Notes: a model not told the origin generated them from the sequence alone. A stretch of 64,000 nt of DNA from Toxonevra muliebris (GCA_963691655.1 OY829328.1:76140400-76204399), one strand, 5' to 3'; counted from the first letter of the stretch, positions 10,444-22,600 are shown. Numbers and translations are program-made.

Positions 10444-11312
10444 CTATTCTTTAAATCTATCAGATTTATTAATAAATCTTAGCAGATCCTGCGGTGTTAG
10501 AGAGCTCAGGTGTTCGTCTCCCCACACTCCAGTACCAAATATGCTTACTCTGATCTGGCAGAAAGCGAGGCAGACACTAAGAAAGTGGTCCACCGTCTCT
10601 TCACATTCTTCCTCCAAACCACAGGAAGCACAGAAGACACTAGCTCCTAGGCCAATCATACGCAAATGTTTGGCCCAAGAGAAATGACCTGTATATAATC
10701 CCACCAGCTGCCTACAGCTCTTTCTGTTAAGTAATAACAGAAAGTTTTTAGACGCTTCGAGATAACAGGTAACATGGTCTTTGTCTGTCTAAAGCCCCTC
10801 AGTTCCTCCCGTTTACGTTTGTGCGTCAAGGCGACCCACTCATTAATGATGGTCCTAATGGCTGTATACGACAAAGAGAGTACAGGTTCTGGGCCCAGAA
10901 AACCAGTTTCCGAACCTTTTCTGGCCAGAAGGTCAGCAGATGAATTTTCTGAAAATCGTGAGTGTCTAGGAACCCATGTCAAAAGCAGGCTATTGTGTTT
11001 TCCAACACAATCGAGCTTGGATTTACAATGCATAACCAGTTTAGATGTGGTTAGAGTATTAAGCAAGGATTTAAGCGCAGCCTGACTGTCACTAAATACA
11101 CAGATACTCCTTTCTCTCCAACCATTATCAATGACATGTTCTATTGCCTTGATGATTGGAAAAATTGCTGCTTGAAAAACAGAAGCATACAACTCAAGAG
11201 AGAAGTGAAGGTGCACTCCATCCATGAAGACCCCAGAACCCGAACCGAATTCTGTTCTGGAGCCGTCAGTGAAAATACACTTACAATCATCTCCCGGCCC
11301 AGGTCCCGGCAA
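10444..11312 (-). pseudogene. Non-LTR retrotransposon relic: RNase H and Cys-rich tail
   Basis: Minus strand. A long open piece (10656-11312) carries an RNase H domain with the catalytic blocks FTDGSRTEFGSG, ELYASVFQAAIFPI, VFSDSQAALKSL and WVPRHSRFSENSSADLLARKG. A one-base frameshift near 10,700 moves the reading into the overlapping frame ending at 10444. That frame has YTGHFSWAKHLRMIGL, then FCASCGLEEECEETVDHFLSVC, the zinc-knuckle-like tail. This is one of the better preserved RNase H relics in the window. It is truncated 5' of RNase H, so the RT is missing. Confidence 0.82.
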
Positions 11313-11360
11313 AAATCAAGTTTGGGCCTCTGGAATTTGTATTGTATAGCGCTGTTTTAA

Positions 11361-12864
11361 AACTGGAATTGTTGGCATTGTATCGGATTGCATTGATTGA
11401 AATGTTAGGTCCATGTATATTGTAACCAAATTGTTGTGGATGCATTAAATTTATTTATTATTTAATTATTTATTTGTCCTAAAATGCATGCTTCAAATGT
11501 CGAATAAAACCCTTTGATCCGCCATTGCATAATCAGATACAAGTATTCACAACAACAACCTGCGTATTGTTCTAAAAGTTATCTCATTAGCAATAAGTAA
11601 AACAAAGCAACAAGTAATTTTAAAATAACAGCATACAATGAAATAAGGTAGCATGTGCCGCCCCAATAACATTTTTTTCTGAATTTATTATTTATTTATT
11701 TATTCATCATACTAAAAAAGCTTGTATGTAGGTATGTGAAACAAGTTTTATTATTTTTGTTTTTGCTAAAATATGAAAATCTTAATAAACTGTAATAAGA
11801 AATTTCCCAACTACCTGTGCGTTTCTATTTTCTATTGAATAGTGATAGAATTTTAACTTGAGTTGTATAAATAAATAATTATCCTATTCACAAGACCTCA
11901 TAACTGTCCTATAAGTCATATATCATATTTTATTTTAAACAATTGTTGTAAAAATATTGTTGTTGTCTCCATATGCTACCATAGGATAATGCAACTATGC
12001 AAAGTATGTTTTTTGAGTGTACTATTCATTCAGCTGTTTCTTGTTGCTTTGATTCTTCTTCTTTTTCCACACAAAACAGGTAATATTTTACTTTTATACT
12101 TTCTATTGGCATTTATTTTAATTTAAAAAAATAATTATTTATATTTTATTTCGTCTAGCAATCAGCTGACTGTGTGATGTCATATCACATTCAAATATGA
12201 CAAGGCGCTCACACATCTTATAGTTTTCTTCAAACAGGACTTATAGTCATAATTTATGGGGGTTTCTGAATCCGAGAGAGTGTGAGAATTCAGATTAAAA
12301 CATGACCTTATAAAATTCAGTATGGCTGCTAAAGTACGGTGATAAAAGTAAGTACTGGATTACATATGAAGTTTAGTTTATGGTTAAGAAAACAATTTTC
12401 AAAATATTAACGCCAGCTGTCGACTGATAGTGGCAAAATTTCGAAAGTGCAAATTAAAAATTACTAGAAAAAAATTGCACTTTCACTCTTCAGATTCGGC
12501 TCAGCCCACTAGAAGCTATTATAGCGCTAAAGCCTTAAAAAGTTTCAATAACTCTGTGCAAAAATTTTCAAGAAATTATTTCGGGTCTCAACGAAACCCA
12601 TTTCATATGAAAGTATTAGTTAGTAGTACTAAAACCCTACAGCTGGGTTTCGGTCCACCTCATCGTACAATTTTTTTTTTTACAGTGGGTCGTAATTTCC
12701 AACCTTTAGTCAAAAATAGCATCAAGTGATATGAAAAATCATGTGTAAATCTAGATTTAAGATGAATCTTGTCTTCAGAATCCCAAACTATAATTTTACG
12801 CGGAATCTTTTCTCAGAACATTTCAATTCATTATCTCCTACGTTGACGGGTCTTTTTTGCCCTT
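11361..12864. other. Gene-free A+T-rich stretch
   Basis: Contains TTTATTTATTA-type simple sequence (about 11,440-11,480 and 11,685-11,705) and one incidental 99-codon frame at 12430-12729 with no recognisable domain. No gene supported. Confidence 0.4.
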
Positions 12865-13385
12865 TATCCGAGAAATTCCATAAAAGTCTCTTTTAAAAGG
12901 ATTAAAGTGTTCCACAAAATTTTTTTTACAAAAATTTCACTAGGGGTTACCATGGACAAGAAGCTACTACGGTTTAAAGGAATGCGTTTGACCACATAGC
13001 ACAACAAAGTTCAGTTTTACGCCTTACTTTTAACCCGTAGGTGCTTCTTGTCTTTGGTAACCCCTAACAAAATTTTCTTTAAAATATTTTTGTGGAACTT
13101 TTTAACCCTTGAATACCCTTCTAAAAGGGATTTTTCTGTAATTTCTCAAAAAAGGTCCAAAAAACCCATATAGGCATTCAAGGATTAAAATGTTCCATAA
13201 AAATAGTTTGGTATAAAATTTCATTAGGGGTCATACAAAGAAGAGAAGCACCTACGGGTAAAAAGTAAGGCGTTTCGGCATAAAACAAAACAAAATTCAG
13301 TTTTACGCCTTACCTTAACATGTAGGTGCTTCTTGTCTTTGGTGACCCCTAATTAAAATTTACGTAGAATGTTTTTTTGGACCCG
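12865..13385. repeat. Two tandem foldback (palindromic) units
   Basis: Two related units lie head to tail. In each, a left arm with AGGGGTYAC and an AAGAAG..GCACCTAC-like core is mirrored by a right arm with GTAGGTGCTTCTTGTCTTTGG and TRACCCCTAA (right arms at about 13,037-13,068 and 13,322-13,353). In unit 1 the outer arms also pair (GTGTTCCAC near 12,910 with GTGGAAC near 13,095, and TTTTAAAAGG with CTAAAAGGG). Both share the central CAGTTTTACGCCTTAC. They look like a foldback/MITE family inserted or amplified in tandem. There is no coding capacity. Confidence 0.65.
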
Positions 13386-14265
13386 TCTAGCCTTAATGGG
13401 CTTAGATATTGAACTTTTGAGGCATTGTTTATCATAAATCTTTAGCTCTCTAAGTGGTCGCCTGGGACTGCAATGCAGAGGTTCTCGGTTTCAAGTCTCA
13501 GCACACTCAAAAACCAAAACCGGTTTTTGTAGCAATCGAAACAAAATGTTTAAGGATTGGACTTTTTACTTCAAATATATTGACTTTCAGTTGTATACAA
13601 AAGACGTCCAAAATACATGAAATAATGTGAAACGGTAGATGTTGGAGCTTTGAGCCGAAAAGCTTTTAATCTAAATACGATATTAAGTCAATTTTTGACG
13701 ATTTTTTTGAACTAAGAATGAGAGTAAAATTCATGATAAGGTTAAGGAAAGTGGTCTTAGATTACGAAATCATATGTCAAATCCCAACGCCTCTGAATAT
13801 GAAAAAAATATATATTTGAGGGTCCTGTGATGTGATGCCGTGTAAAAAAATATGTTAAGCTTTTATAGCTCTACTTCAGGCACACATTTTCAAAAAAGCT
13901 AATTAGGTGTCTGATCTGAAAACTTGTGTGTTCTCTTAGGTCACCGAAGACATAAATGTCTAGATGTTCTTTCCGTTCTTGAATTAGATCCCGACATTTA
14001 CAATGAATATGTGTTATAGTTTTCTGTTTTTCCTTGTTGTAATAACTACTGGAGTGTTTCTTATATGGAAGACGTAGCGTGTCTTTCAATGAGATAGCTG
14101 TTTGCTAGTAACAGGTCCTTCAATAGCCGAATATTTATATAGTTTAGGTCAAATAAGTCTCGATATTTTACTGGTGATTACTAGCAACCATTCATATGAT
14201 TCATTACATCTGTAGCTTACGCGTTACCCTAAAAATGCAAAACTTTCAATAACAGTAAAATGCTC
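13386..14265. other. Gene-free stretch with a tRNA-like box pair
   Basis: At 13442-13497 there is a segment with an A-box-like TAGCTCTCTAAGTGG, a GACTGCAATGC anticodon-like loop and a B-box-like GGTTTCAAGTC, suggesting a tRNA-derived (SINE-type) fragment. The stems do not close well, so I do not call a tRNA. The rest shows nothing I recognise. Confidence 0.35.
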
Positions 14266-14765
14266 TTAACCCTCAATGACGCACATGAGTCTAGCCAGAC
14301 CTTTTTCGATTTTAATTGCAATTTAAACATATTTCTAATTGAGCTAGCGGTTTGAAATTCCAGGTAGTTTCTTAACTTTTTATTAGCTATAGATACATGC
14401 ACATATCAGCAATGTTTCTATCCTAATTTTTATGCTAAGCACTGCTATTTTTTGACCGTTAAAACCATGGGTTGTCAGAGTCTTTTATTTTTTTAAAGTT
14501 TTGTAAAATCTTTGACGTACAAACTTTTTTAATTACAAGTATAAAAGACTTCAAGCTGTTATTTGTATCTAAACATTATTTAAATATACCAAAAATGAAA
14601 AACTTTGTTTGTGTGATATGAAACATTTTTCATCCGTCACTGCTATTTTATTGACCGGCACTGTATGTGAGAACCATTGAGAAAAATATCGCATATTTCC
14701 ATACAAATGCCAGACTCATGTGTGGCAAAAATGACTATCGAAACATGTGCATCGCCGAGGGTTAA
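14266..14765. mobile_element. piggyBac-like MITE flanked by TTAA
   Basis: Element 14270-14761 (492 bp) between TTAA (14266-14269) and TTAA (14762-14765). The left end reads CCCTCAATGACGCACATG and the right end, read inward, CCCTCGGCGATGCACATG. A second inverted match, CACATGAGTCT / AGACTCATGTG, lies just inside. TTAA target sites with CCCT termini are diagnostic of piggyBac-type transposition. The interior is non-coding and contains a direct repeat (CACTGCTATTTT near 14,440 and near 14,638). Confidence 0.85.
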
Positions 14766-16190
14766 TACCAAAAAAGTTTCAAATACTCACAGTGTCAACT
14801 GCTTGATTAACCAAATATAAGAATTTTTGTGAACAGTTTTACCCCTTACTATGCAGTCACTACATTTAGGCGTTTCCTTGATTGTTACATAAGTAATTCG
14901 ATCAAACTAAATATACGTAATAAATGAGAGCCGGCGCGACGTTAGGGTTAGTTACTCAGAGCAATTATATATTTCCAACTATTTCACTGCGTTGGGAAAA
15001 ATATTAAAAATTCCACCATTCACGCTTATGATTTAATTATTACGTTTACCGCTTTTTAATTTATCTAGTAACCAGTAAGTAACGAAAAATATCAAGACAC
15101 ATCAATAGTAAATACTTACATCAATATCACTATTAAAATTCCCCCCGTAATTACAGCACAATTAAAAGTAAATATGACAATTTTACAATAAATTCCATTT
15201 CAAATCAAATTCTATTTTCCCCTTTACAATTCACTCACGATTTTCTGCTCGTACTTGAATCGAAAGTCAATTTCACACTAATTTCCTTTAACATTTTCAT
15301 TGCAAATATGAGTAAATATATCTAGCGGTTTCAAAGGTTATTGTGCTCTTATTTGTTTACAAGCTTATTTATTATTTTTATAACTAAAAAATATAAAAAA
15401 AATGCTTACTTACTAAATGGGAGACGTAAACAAAGAAATAATTTATAAATAAAAAGTAAAAACTTATTACATACATATAAAAAATAAAATTGATAAGAAA
15501 TATTATTATACATATGAGAGAAATTGAGAGAGAGAAAATTGATAAATTGAATTCGATTGGAAATAATCGCAATAATGTATGTATGTACGTAGATACACTG
15601 CAAAAAATTATATTAATTACTAAAGTATGAAATTAGCACGCGAAAAAAAGCTTTTCAACCCTTTAGTCCTTTAGTTTTGAAATAAAAGTGATATTAATAT
15701 AAGTTTTTGGGATTTATTCACTTTTTAGCATGATTGCATACTTTTAGGGTTAACAAAAAAGTTTAATTACAATTTTTGCCTAAAAAAAACGTGTTCTGGC
15801 CTATTTTAAAATTGAATTAATTATTTCCTGAGAGCGGAAGATAGCGGAGCATATAACTATAAAGAAAGGTGCCCTCCAAAATTAAGAAAAACTCCAGGAG
15901 CATGTTTCCACATATTTTCTAGATTTTCTATCCCAAAATTCGTCAATTTTCAATTTTCGTATTTTCAAAAATACTTAACTTTGGAAACAATGCGGAATTT
16001 TTAGCTTTCCAAAAATTAAAAGATAACATTAAAATTTTCTTCTTATTTTTCAGATAGTTGTTACTTAACGAACTAAAAAACTAAAATCTAAGGATCCACC
16101 ATTTTTGAGAAAAATATGTGACCTTTGAGCTGCTTTCACTAATTTGTTTAGTTTTTATACTATGACTGAATTTTGTCTATAGAACGAGTC
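14766..16190. other. Gene-free A+T-rich stretch
   Basis: No frame with recognisable content and no clear inverted or direct repeat was seen. Confidence 0.4.
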
Positions 16191-16369
16191 ACTGTGCGGT
16201 CGTCGAACAGGATTTGAACGAAATTTTAGACGCCAGAAAAAAAAATCAAAATAATTTCATCATCACATGGTATTTCAAAGGCTAACTTGGCACGTGAAAT
16301 CGGCAAGTTGATTAAAGAGTTAGCAGATGTTAGAGCTACCACTGATGAACCAATATTACCTTTTTGGAG

Positions 16370-16625
16370 GAAAGAGTACAACTGGTTTGTTTGAATTTAT
16401 TTTAGAATTTTAAACTGAATATTTGTTCAATAACTCAGTCCTTCTTGTTTTTTATTTTAGATTTCTACAAGGTCACAAGAAGCATTGATGTAGTCTATTT
16501 TGGAGAGTTACAAAATGGTCATAAATCATCCAGGTTTGTGGGGTTGACATCGCAAAACCCATAAGGACTGGTATTATGGTTTTATGAAGCGTCATCGTCG
16601 ATTGTCTCTGAACTTCTGAGCAAGT
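16370..16625 (+). pseudogene. Possible pogo/CENP-B-type transposase fragment
   Basis: Around 16,560-16,605 the plus strand reads HKDWYYGFMKRHRRLSL. This matches the GKDWFxxFMKRHxxLSLR motif at the end of the CENP-B-type DNA-binding domain of pogo/Tigger-like (jerky-type) transposases. One missing base after CTG breaks the frame. The upstream WRKEYNW (about 16,360) may belong to the same protein, with a GT..TTTTAG intron-like spacer in between. This is a short relic, so the assignment is tentative. Confidence 0.4.
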
Positions 16626-16849
16626 AAGTGCAAATTAGACGAAAAAATGTTATAAAGAAAATGCCGATTCATTCTTTAGTCATATTGATTAGTAATATTC
16701 AAACTGAATAAAATATAGAATATGAATGATACTCGTTTTCTGACTGTGACAATGAAAGTTAGAAAAGAAATTTCCGCGAGAACGGAAAAGCGCATAAACT
16801 CAAATGGTAACCCCAAGAGATAAACACATTATTTACGATGGGTCTAGCG

Positions 16850-17095
16850 GTATTTGAAACCGGCGACTCGATTCCCCTGTTTTGGATAGTACGAGATTGA
16901 ATTCATTTGTTTCTTGATATATATTTCCGCCTGCGAGTGAGTGCCTCGCATTGTATTAGGATATGCTCTGGTGTTTCCTTCACACTGTGGCAAAACCTAC
17001 AACTGCTGTCTTGACTTATGCCTCAGTTTTTCATGTGCTCCCCCAGTTAACAGTGTCCTGTGAGGAAATCCATAATTAATCTGAATTGGTTTTAG
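16850..17095 (-). pseudogene. Non-LTR retrotransposon tail (RNase H C-terminus)
   Basis: The minus strand reads DFLTGHC, a stop, LGEHMKN, another stop, then GISQDSSCRFCHSVKETPEHILIQCEALTRRR. This is the Cys-rich tail following RNase H in this class of element. Two stops are visible. It is a short, isolated relic. Confidence 0.65.
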
Positions 17096-17273
17096 CTTAA
17101 TTTTAGACAAAGAGTAATACGAAAATTACAACAATATCAAAAAATATATGCAACATAAATTTTCATATGATCTTGGCAACCTTCGATATCAATATAATTG
17201 GTATTTCAAATCCACTTGTCCAATAGTGTTCACATTCTTTTTAATATACTAACCTTTATAATTTTTTTCTTTT

Positions 17274-17530
17274 CTTTTATTAAGCATTCGTCTTCGAATG
17301 AAAGTTTTAGTTTGTATGTCAAGAAAATGCACAAATATTACCAAAACTAACCTAAAATGCGAAAAAAAATTACACATAAAGGTTTGTTCGATTTTAAAAA
17401 TTGCGAAAAATAACACCATCTGTATGTCAGATTTCGTATTTGACATACAGATGGCGCACTCTCCCATATAAAGTACATCCTTCTTTCTGATGTTATTCCT
17501 CATTCATATGCTTTTACATTTCTTTCTACT
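17274..17530 (-). repeat. Dispersed repeat with a perfect hairpin, copy 1
   Basis: A family member oriented opposite to copy 2 at 21775-22050. The centre is a 14-bp perfect stem, CCATCTGTATGTCA (17416-17429) and TGACATACAGATGG (17441-17454), with an 11-nt loop. Outside the hairpin the two copies share AAGAAATGTAAAAGCATATGAATGAGG on one side and CGAATGCTTAATAAAAG on the other. It has no protein. It could be a MITE or SINE-like unit; ends with target duplications could not be set. Confidence 0.7.
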
Positions 17531-17534
17531 GATA

Positions 17535-18220
17535 TTTCTTATTCATATTAGCAGTTAGATATTATTTATGATTTTATTAGAATAGAAAGCCTTGGGTAAA
17601 TAATGTTTCCATACTAAATTTAGTACCGCGCTTAAAATTGCTCCTGGGATATTCCATAATGAATATACATATAATATGGGAGGTGCCACACCCCCTTTTT
17701 TAATCCCACCCACATTTTTCCTGTTGTATGACATTGTCAATCGACGTCCTTGTGGCGGAATTTCAATACTGTACCGTGATTGGTTCCAGATATATACCCA
17801 AAAAATAATATAGTTTCCATGGAAGGCGTCACATTCACTTATAATTTTGAGCTCAGACTATGCCTGTCTTATAACCAGAGACAAAATGTACAAAAAAAAA
17901 AAATGAAAAATCAATACTTTCATGTCTACATCTTCTGTAAAGAGACTTAGTTTTTTACGGTGTGCTTTTAATCACATAGTTTTGAATATATAAAAATCGA
18001 TTTGGCAACCGCTAATCCATGATATATCTTTGTAGTTGAATTCAACTGAATATTCTCTAGCTAATGTATCTACATATTACAATTTTTGCTATTTATTTAA
18101 ATTGGAAATGGCATTAACTGCTTCTGCTAAACTTAAAAATAAATTATTAATGCTTATAAAAACCACACACAAAAGTAGAAATTATTACACTGTATAACAG
18201 TAAAATAGTATCTAAGTCGT
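17535..18220. other. Gene-free A+T-rich stretch
   Basis: Nothing recognised beyond incidental short frames. Confidence 0.35.
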
Positions 18221-18221
18221 C

Positions 18222-18648
18222 ACCCGGTTTTGCTTAGGTATTTTTGGCCAATAAAATTTTTATTTTTTTAAATTTGATTAGGTAAGAGGGGCTCATGGAT
18301 GAAAAACTTTTTTCTGTTTATTTTAGATTTTCTACACGAATTATGCAATTTTAGGAGGTTTGGAAAACATTTTCTTACAATTTAAAATTTTTCGTGTATT
18401 TTTGGTAAATTTTCTTTCTTTTTTTGAGATATGCACGAAAAATTTAAATTTCATGAACATTTTTTTTTTTTTCATTCAAAACTCCTAAAATGACATAATT
18501 CACGTAGAAAAGCAAAAATAAAACAGAAACAAATTTTCGCCCATGAACCCCTACCTTATTAAATTTTCAAAAAACGAAATCTGACGTGACCCGAACATTT
18601 TTTACAGATTCATGATCAGCGGTTAAAAATACCCCAGGAAAACCGAAC
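18222..18648. repeat. Long foldback element
   Basis: A long imperfect palindrome. The left arm runs from CGGTTTTGCTTAGGTATTTTT through AGGGGCTCATGGATGAAAA and TTTTAGGAGG. The right arm mirrors it with CTCCTAAAATGACATAATTC, TTTTCGCCCATGAACCCCTA and AAAAATACCCCAGGAAAACCG. Most of the 427 bp can pair with itself around a short A+T-rich loop near 18,420-18,470. This fits a foldback-type non-autonomous DNA element; no target duplication was identified. Confidence 0.65.
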
Positions 18649-19036
18649 CTCAATTCAGATACTGTTTTAAAGTCACATTTTGTTGTACCGTGCTATCAAT
18701 CAAATACTTCATGACATTGATATTGAAACGTGTATCTTCATAAACTAAAAATGTTTAAACAAGATTTTTCTTTAGAAATAACACATGATCATCTGCATCC
18801 ATTTGTGCGATCACTTCAAATTTTATTTAATTCCATTTTAAGAATTTTACTAGGGTATTTTTATTTTGTTCATTGAATTGTTAAATTCTCTCAGCGACTG
18901 TCTGCGTATATGATTAATTACGAATATTTACACATACATATTTTATTATTTATGAATCTCTCAAGAGCAAATTGATCTTGTGTTAACAAATCTCTGTACC
19001 TAGTACATTCACAACCGAACAAGAAACAAGTTACGC

Positions 19037-19071
19037 TCAGTAATTCTCAATTCCGTTTAGCTGGCGAGACG
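19037..19071 (+). promoter_or_regulatory. Weak candidate core promoter for Tsf3
   Basis: TCAGTAATT (19037-19045) resembles the fly initiator, and AGACG (19067-19071) resembles a downstream promoter element. The spacing puts it one base further from the initiator than the strict fly consensus. If used, it would give a 5' leader of about 570 nt before the Tsf3 ATG at 19609. No TATA box is evident nearby. Low confidence. Confidence 0.25.
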
Positions 19072-19608
19072 ATCTTGAGAGCATATAGTGCGGGAGAAAC
19101 CAGTCTTGCGACCAGATTCGAAATCGAATATGTAAATTAATTGAAATAATAATCTTTTGTTGTTTTTGTTTTTGACCTCAGAATGTAAACAAAACGTTTC
19201 GAATACAAAATCTCAGTTGTAGTATAACGATCGCGGTGAATGGTGCGCTTAGGAAAAATTGACCGCTTCAAAACGAGAATTATTAAATATCAAAAGTTAG
19301 TGACAAGAATAACAAAATAATAAATACATATAGAAAAAGAAGGCGTTTTACGTGTTGAAACAAACAAATGCAAAAATTATTATAATTTAAATAAAATTAA
19401 TCTACATACATTAACAATCATAACAAGCCGAACAAGATAATAAATAACAAATGCGATATTAATTCAAAAAAAAAAAAAAAAAACATACTACATACAAGAA
19501 AATATCTATTTTAGATTTGAATGCATATTTATGAGCTGTTTTTTTTTAAACTATAATATTAAATAGAAAAGTGTAATAAGTAATTAAATAAAAATTGATA
19601 AAAGAAAA

Positions 19609-22600
19609 ATGTTAGTACTTGTAAAAAGTTCATTGGGGTTTTTCCTGCTCTTATCAACATTGATTTCCGTTCATGCGGGCAATGTTCTGGATGATGGAAA
19701 ATGTAAGTTGGCAATTTCCATATGTTGCTTTAAATTCTTATAAAAATAATATTTCAATTGCAAATAAAAAAAATATTTAGACCGACTCCCATAACTCTCA
19801 AAATCCTGGATTCATACGTTAGAACATTATTTTTTTAATTTTCTATAATAATTATAGAATCATAATAATTGAGAGGCTGAGAGGAAAAGTGGTATAACTT
19901 CTACGTTCAGAAAAAAGTGGAATAATTTTACTTAAGAGCAAAAGCAAAACGAAATATGTTCGGAGCAAAAGTGAAACGAAATATGTTCAGAGCAAAAACG
20001 GAATAAAAAACTATGCTGTTCTTGCTCTGAAAGAATTGTAATACCATTTTTGCTCTTACTTTTAAGGCGTTTCGTTTTCGCTCTAAACCGTATTACTTAT
20101 GCCATTCTTGCACTGACACTCTAAATTATTTCACTTTTGCTCTTATATAAATTTTAACCCGCTTTTCCTCTCAGCCTGTCAATTATTGCTCAGCAAATAA
20201 GAAAAAAGGTGAAAATAATTTTCAGTATAAACCATGATGCCTAATCTACCATACTAATCGATTTAGTACAGTAGAAAAAACGGCCCTGCAGTAATTTCAG
20301 CAAAATCATGAATATCTAGAATTTTATGGAATTGTTACATATTTATTTGGAAAAAATAATAAAATTATGAATAATTATTTTCTCTTGTAATTCGAAATTA
20401 ATCGATTAAAATAGTTACAAGAATTCTGTAAAACAACGCGTATAGATTGAGGGGACCATTTGATCTCGATTTATGCTGACAGTAGTCGCAGCAAGACTTT
20501 TGCCTCCAAGTTTATCTTGGTTACTTTGATTTCTTCATTTTACTTATCAATCAAAGGAATTGCCGCAAATGAGTTTTAGAATCATACTACTGGATATTCT
20601 AAGCTTCTATTTTTCATGAGACCATCTCTTATATTCAAGATGACAATATAATATTATTTAAAAATATCAAACTCGTTTTGAAATAATGATTTATATTAAT
20701 TGAGAGCGTAATTTTAATCACTGGCGACAAATTTGCATACGATCAAGAGAGCAAAACATATGTGTCCCGCAGCAATAATTGCCAATGTAAAATTGCAGTA
20801 AGTTGACATTAAGAAAGTTAAGTTGCTGATTTTGTGATGTGCTTTGAATCACATTTGGAGCGTTGAATATCGCAATTGAAAGTGAAAGCAATGTGGATGA
20901 GTGTCTAAAAATTGTAATTACTATGGACATGTTTCTTTAAATAAAAAAAAGAAATGGTCATCTTAATACAGAATAACATTAAAAACATTAAAAAAAATCA
21001 GAAAGACAGACCCGTTTCATGAAAGAAAATCAATCAATCAAAAAATAATGTTATTTTAATTATAATAACCAAACCATGTGACAAATTTTTTAAACGTGAA
21101 GAAAAGAAGGATGATTTAAGCTCCAAAAAAAAAAACAAAGAGTTTAATCTGATCAGTTTACAACATTTTTTTATGATCGTTTGAAGTTTTTGAGATTCAA
21201 ATACAAAAACTATAAAAAAACTAACTTTTTGTCTAATTTGCGGATATTTTTCTCTGTAGACTACGCAAAATTTATTGACAGAATACGTTCAGTAAAGTTG
21301 TAGAGCAAGTCAATCTGAACCACTTTGCTGAAGAGAATATGAAGAAATTTCCAACCACTTTTGAGATATGATCAATACAAAAGTTAATAAAATTTGAAAA
21401 AATAACAAAAATCGTGTGAATCTCAAAAATCTCAAGTGGTCATCGAAAATTTTGAAACTAGTCTGGTCTCTTTGTGGATTTTGATAATATACATGTGCAA
21501 ATTCATTTGGTACTTGAATCATTCACGACCAATACGATGACCTGAAATCTGTCGCACAGTGTTATAGATGTTATAAAAGATGAATATTATAAATGAAAAA
21601 TAAATATTGCTATTGAATTTTTATTTAAAAAGAAAAAAAAAAAACAAATGCTGATACGAAAATTAGAGCTTTGTTTTAAAATCCGCGTTAATCAACGAAA
21701 GAAATATATTTTTTAATATTCCAAAATAATTTTCAATACTGTTCAGAAATTTTCAATGGCTGAGATTCGAAAGTTTAAAAATAAGAAATGTAAAAGCATA
21801 TGAATGAGGAACAACAACAGCAAGAAAGATGTACATTATATGGGAGAGCACGCCATCTGTATGTCAGATTTCCCATTTGACATACAGATGGCGTAAGTTA
21901 TTTTCCGCTATTTTTAAAATCAAACAAACCTTTTTGTGTATTTTTTTTTTTTAATTTTAGTTTAGTTTTGCTAATATTTGTGCATTTTCTTGATATAAAA
22001 ATTTATAAATAATAAAATATCATGGCGAATACGAATGCTTAATAAAAGTGTGTATTAATGCGACTGAAAAAATGGAATGCCAGGCAAGAATAAAAGAAGA
22101 TAACGTAGTGAATGTTGCTATTTTTTGGAAGTGTTTGGCAAAGATTATATGATTTTATGTATTTAAATAAATAAATAAGTATTTGTGTAAATTTTCGTAA
22201 TTTATATTATTCAGCGAAATTTTAGGTAATGGCATTTTAAGAAAAGGATTACGCTTTAAAATACAGCATTATAATATCGTGAAAAAATGTTGCCTCATAA
22301 CATCCTTTAAAAAAAATATTTTCAAGATCTCGGGGGCAGTAATTAAACATCCAAATACCCCTTTGTCTAAACGCCTAAATGGTGGAATCAGATCAAAATT
22401 GAAACATAACATTATCTAAAATCAAAAACAGCGTTTTAAACGATATACCTGTGACTACAGCTGGATTACAAATTCAATTTTTGGCAGAGTTTTGAAAATA
22501 AATACATCTTTGATTTTCGTAATTTTTTTTACATACAACTCGAAAATTATGACAGATCTTGGTTCGGGCTATAACTATAGATGCAATGAAGATGCTAGGA

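Noticed and set aside
12001..12080. Possible short exon ending in AAAACAG followed by GTAATA
   Set aside because: Plausible donor, but no partner exon, homology or promoter; treated as chance.
12430..12729. 99-codon plus-strand frame
   Set aside because: Lys-rich composition without recognisable domain, no splice or promoter context.
19037..19071. Strong initiator plus downstream element promoter call
   Set aside because: The spacing is one base off the strict fly consensus, so it is kept only as a weak candidate.
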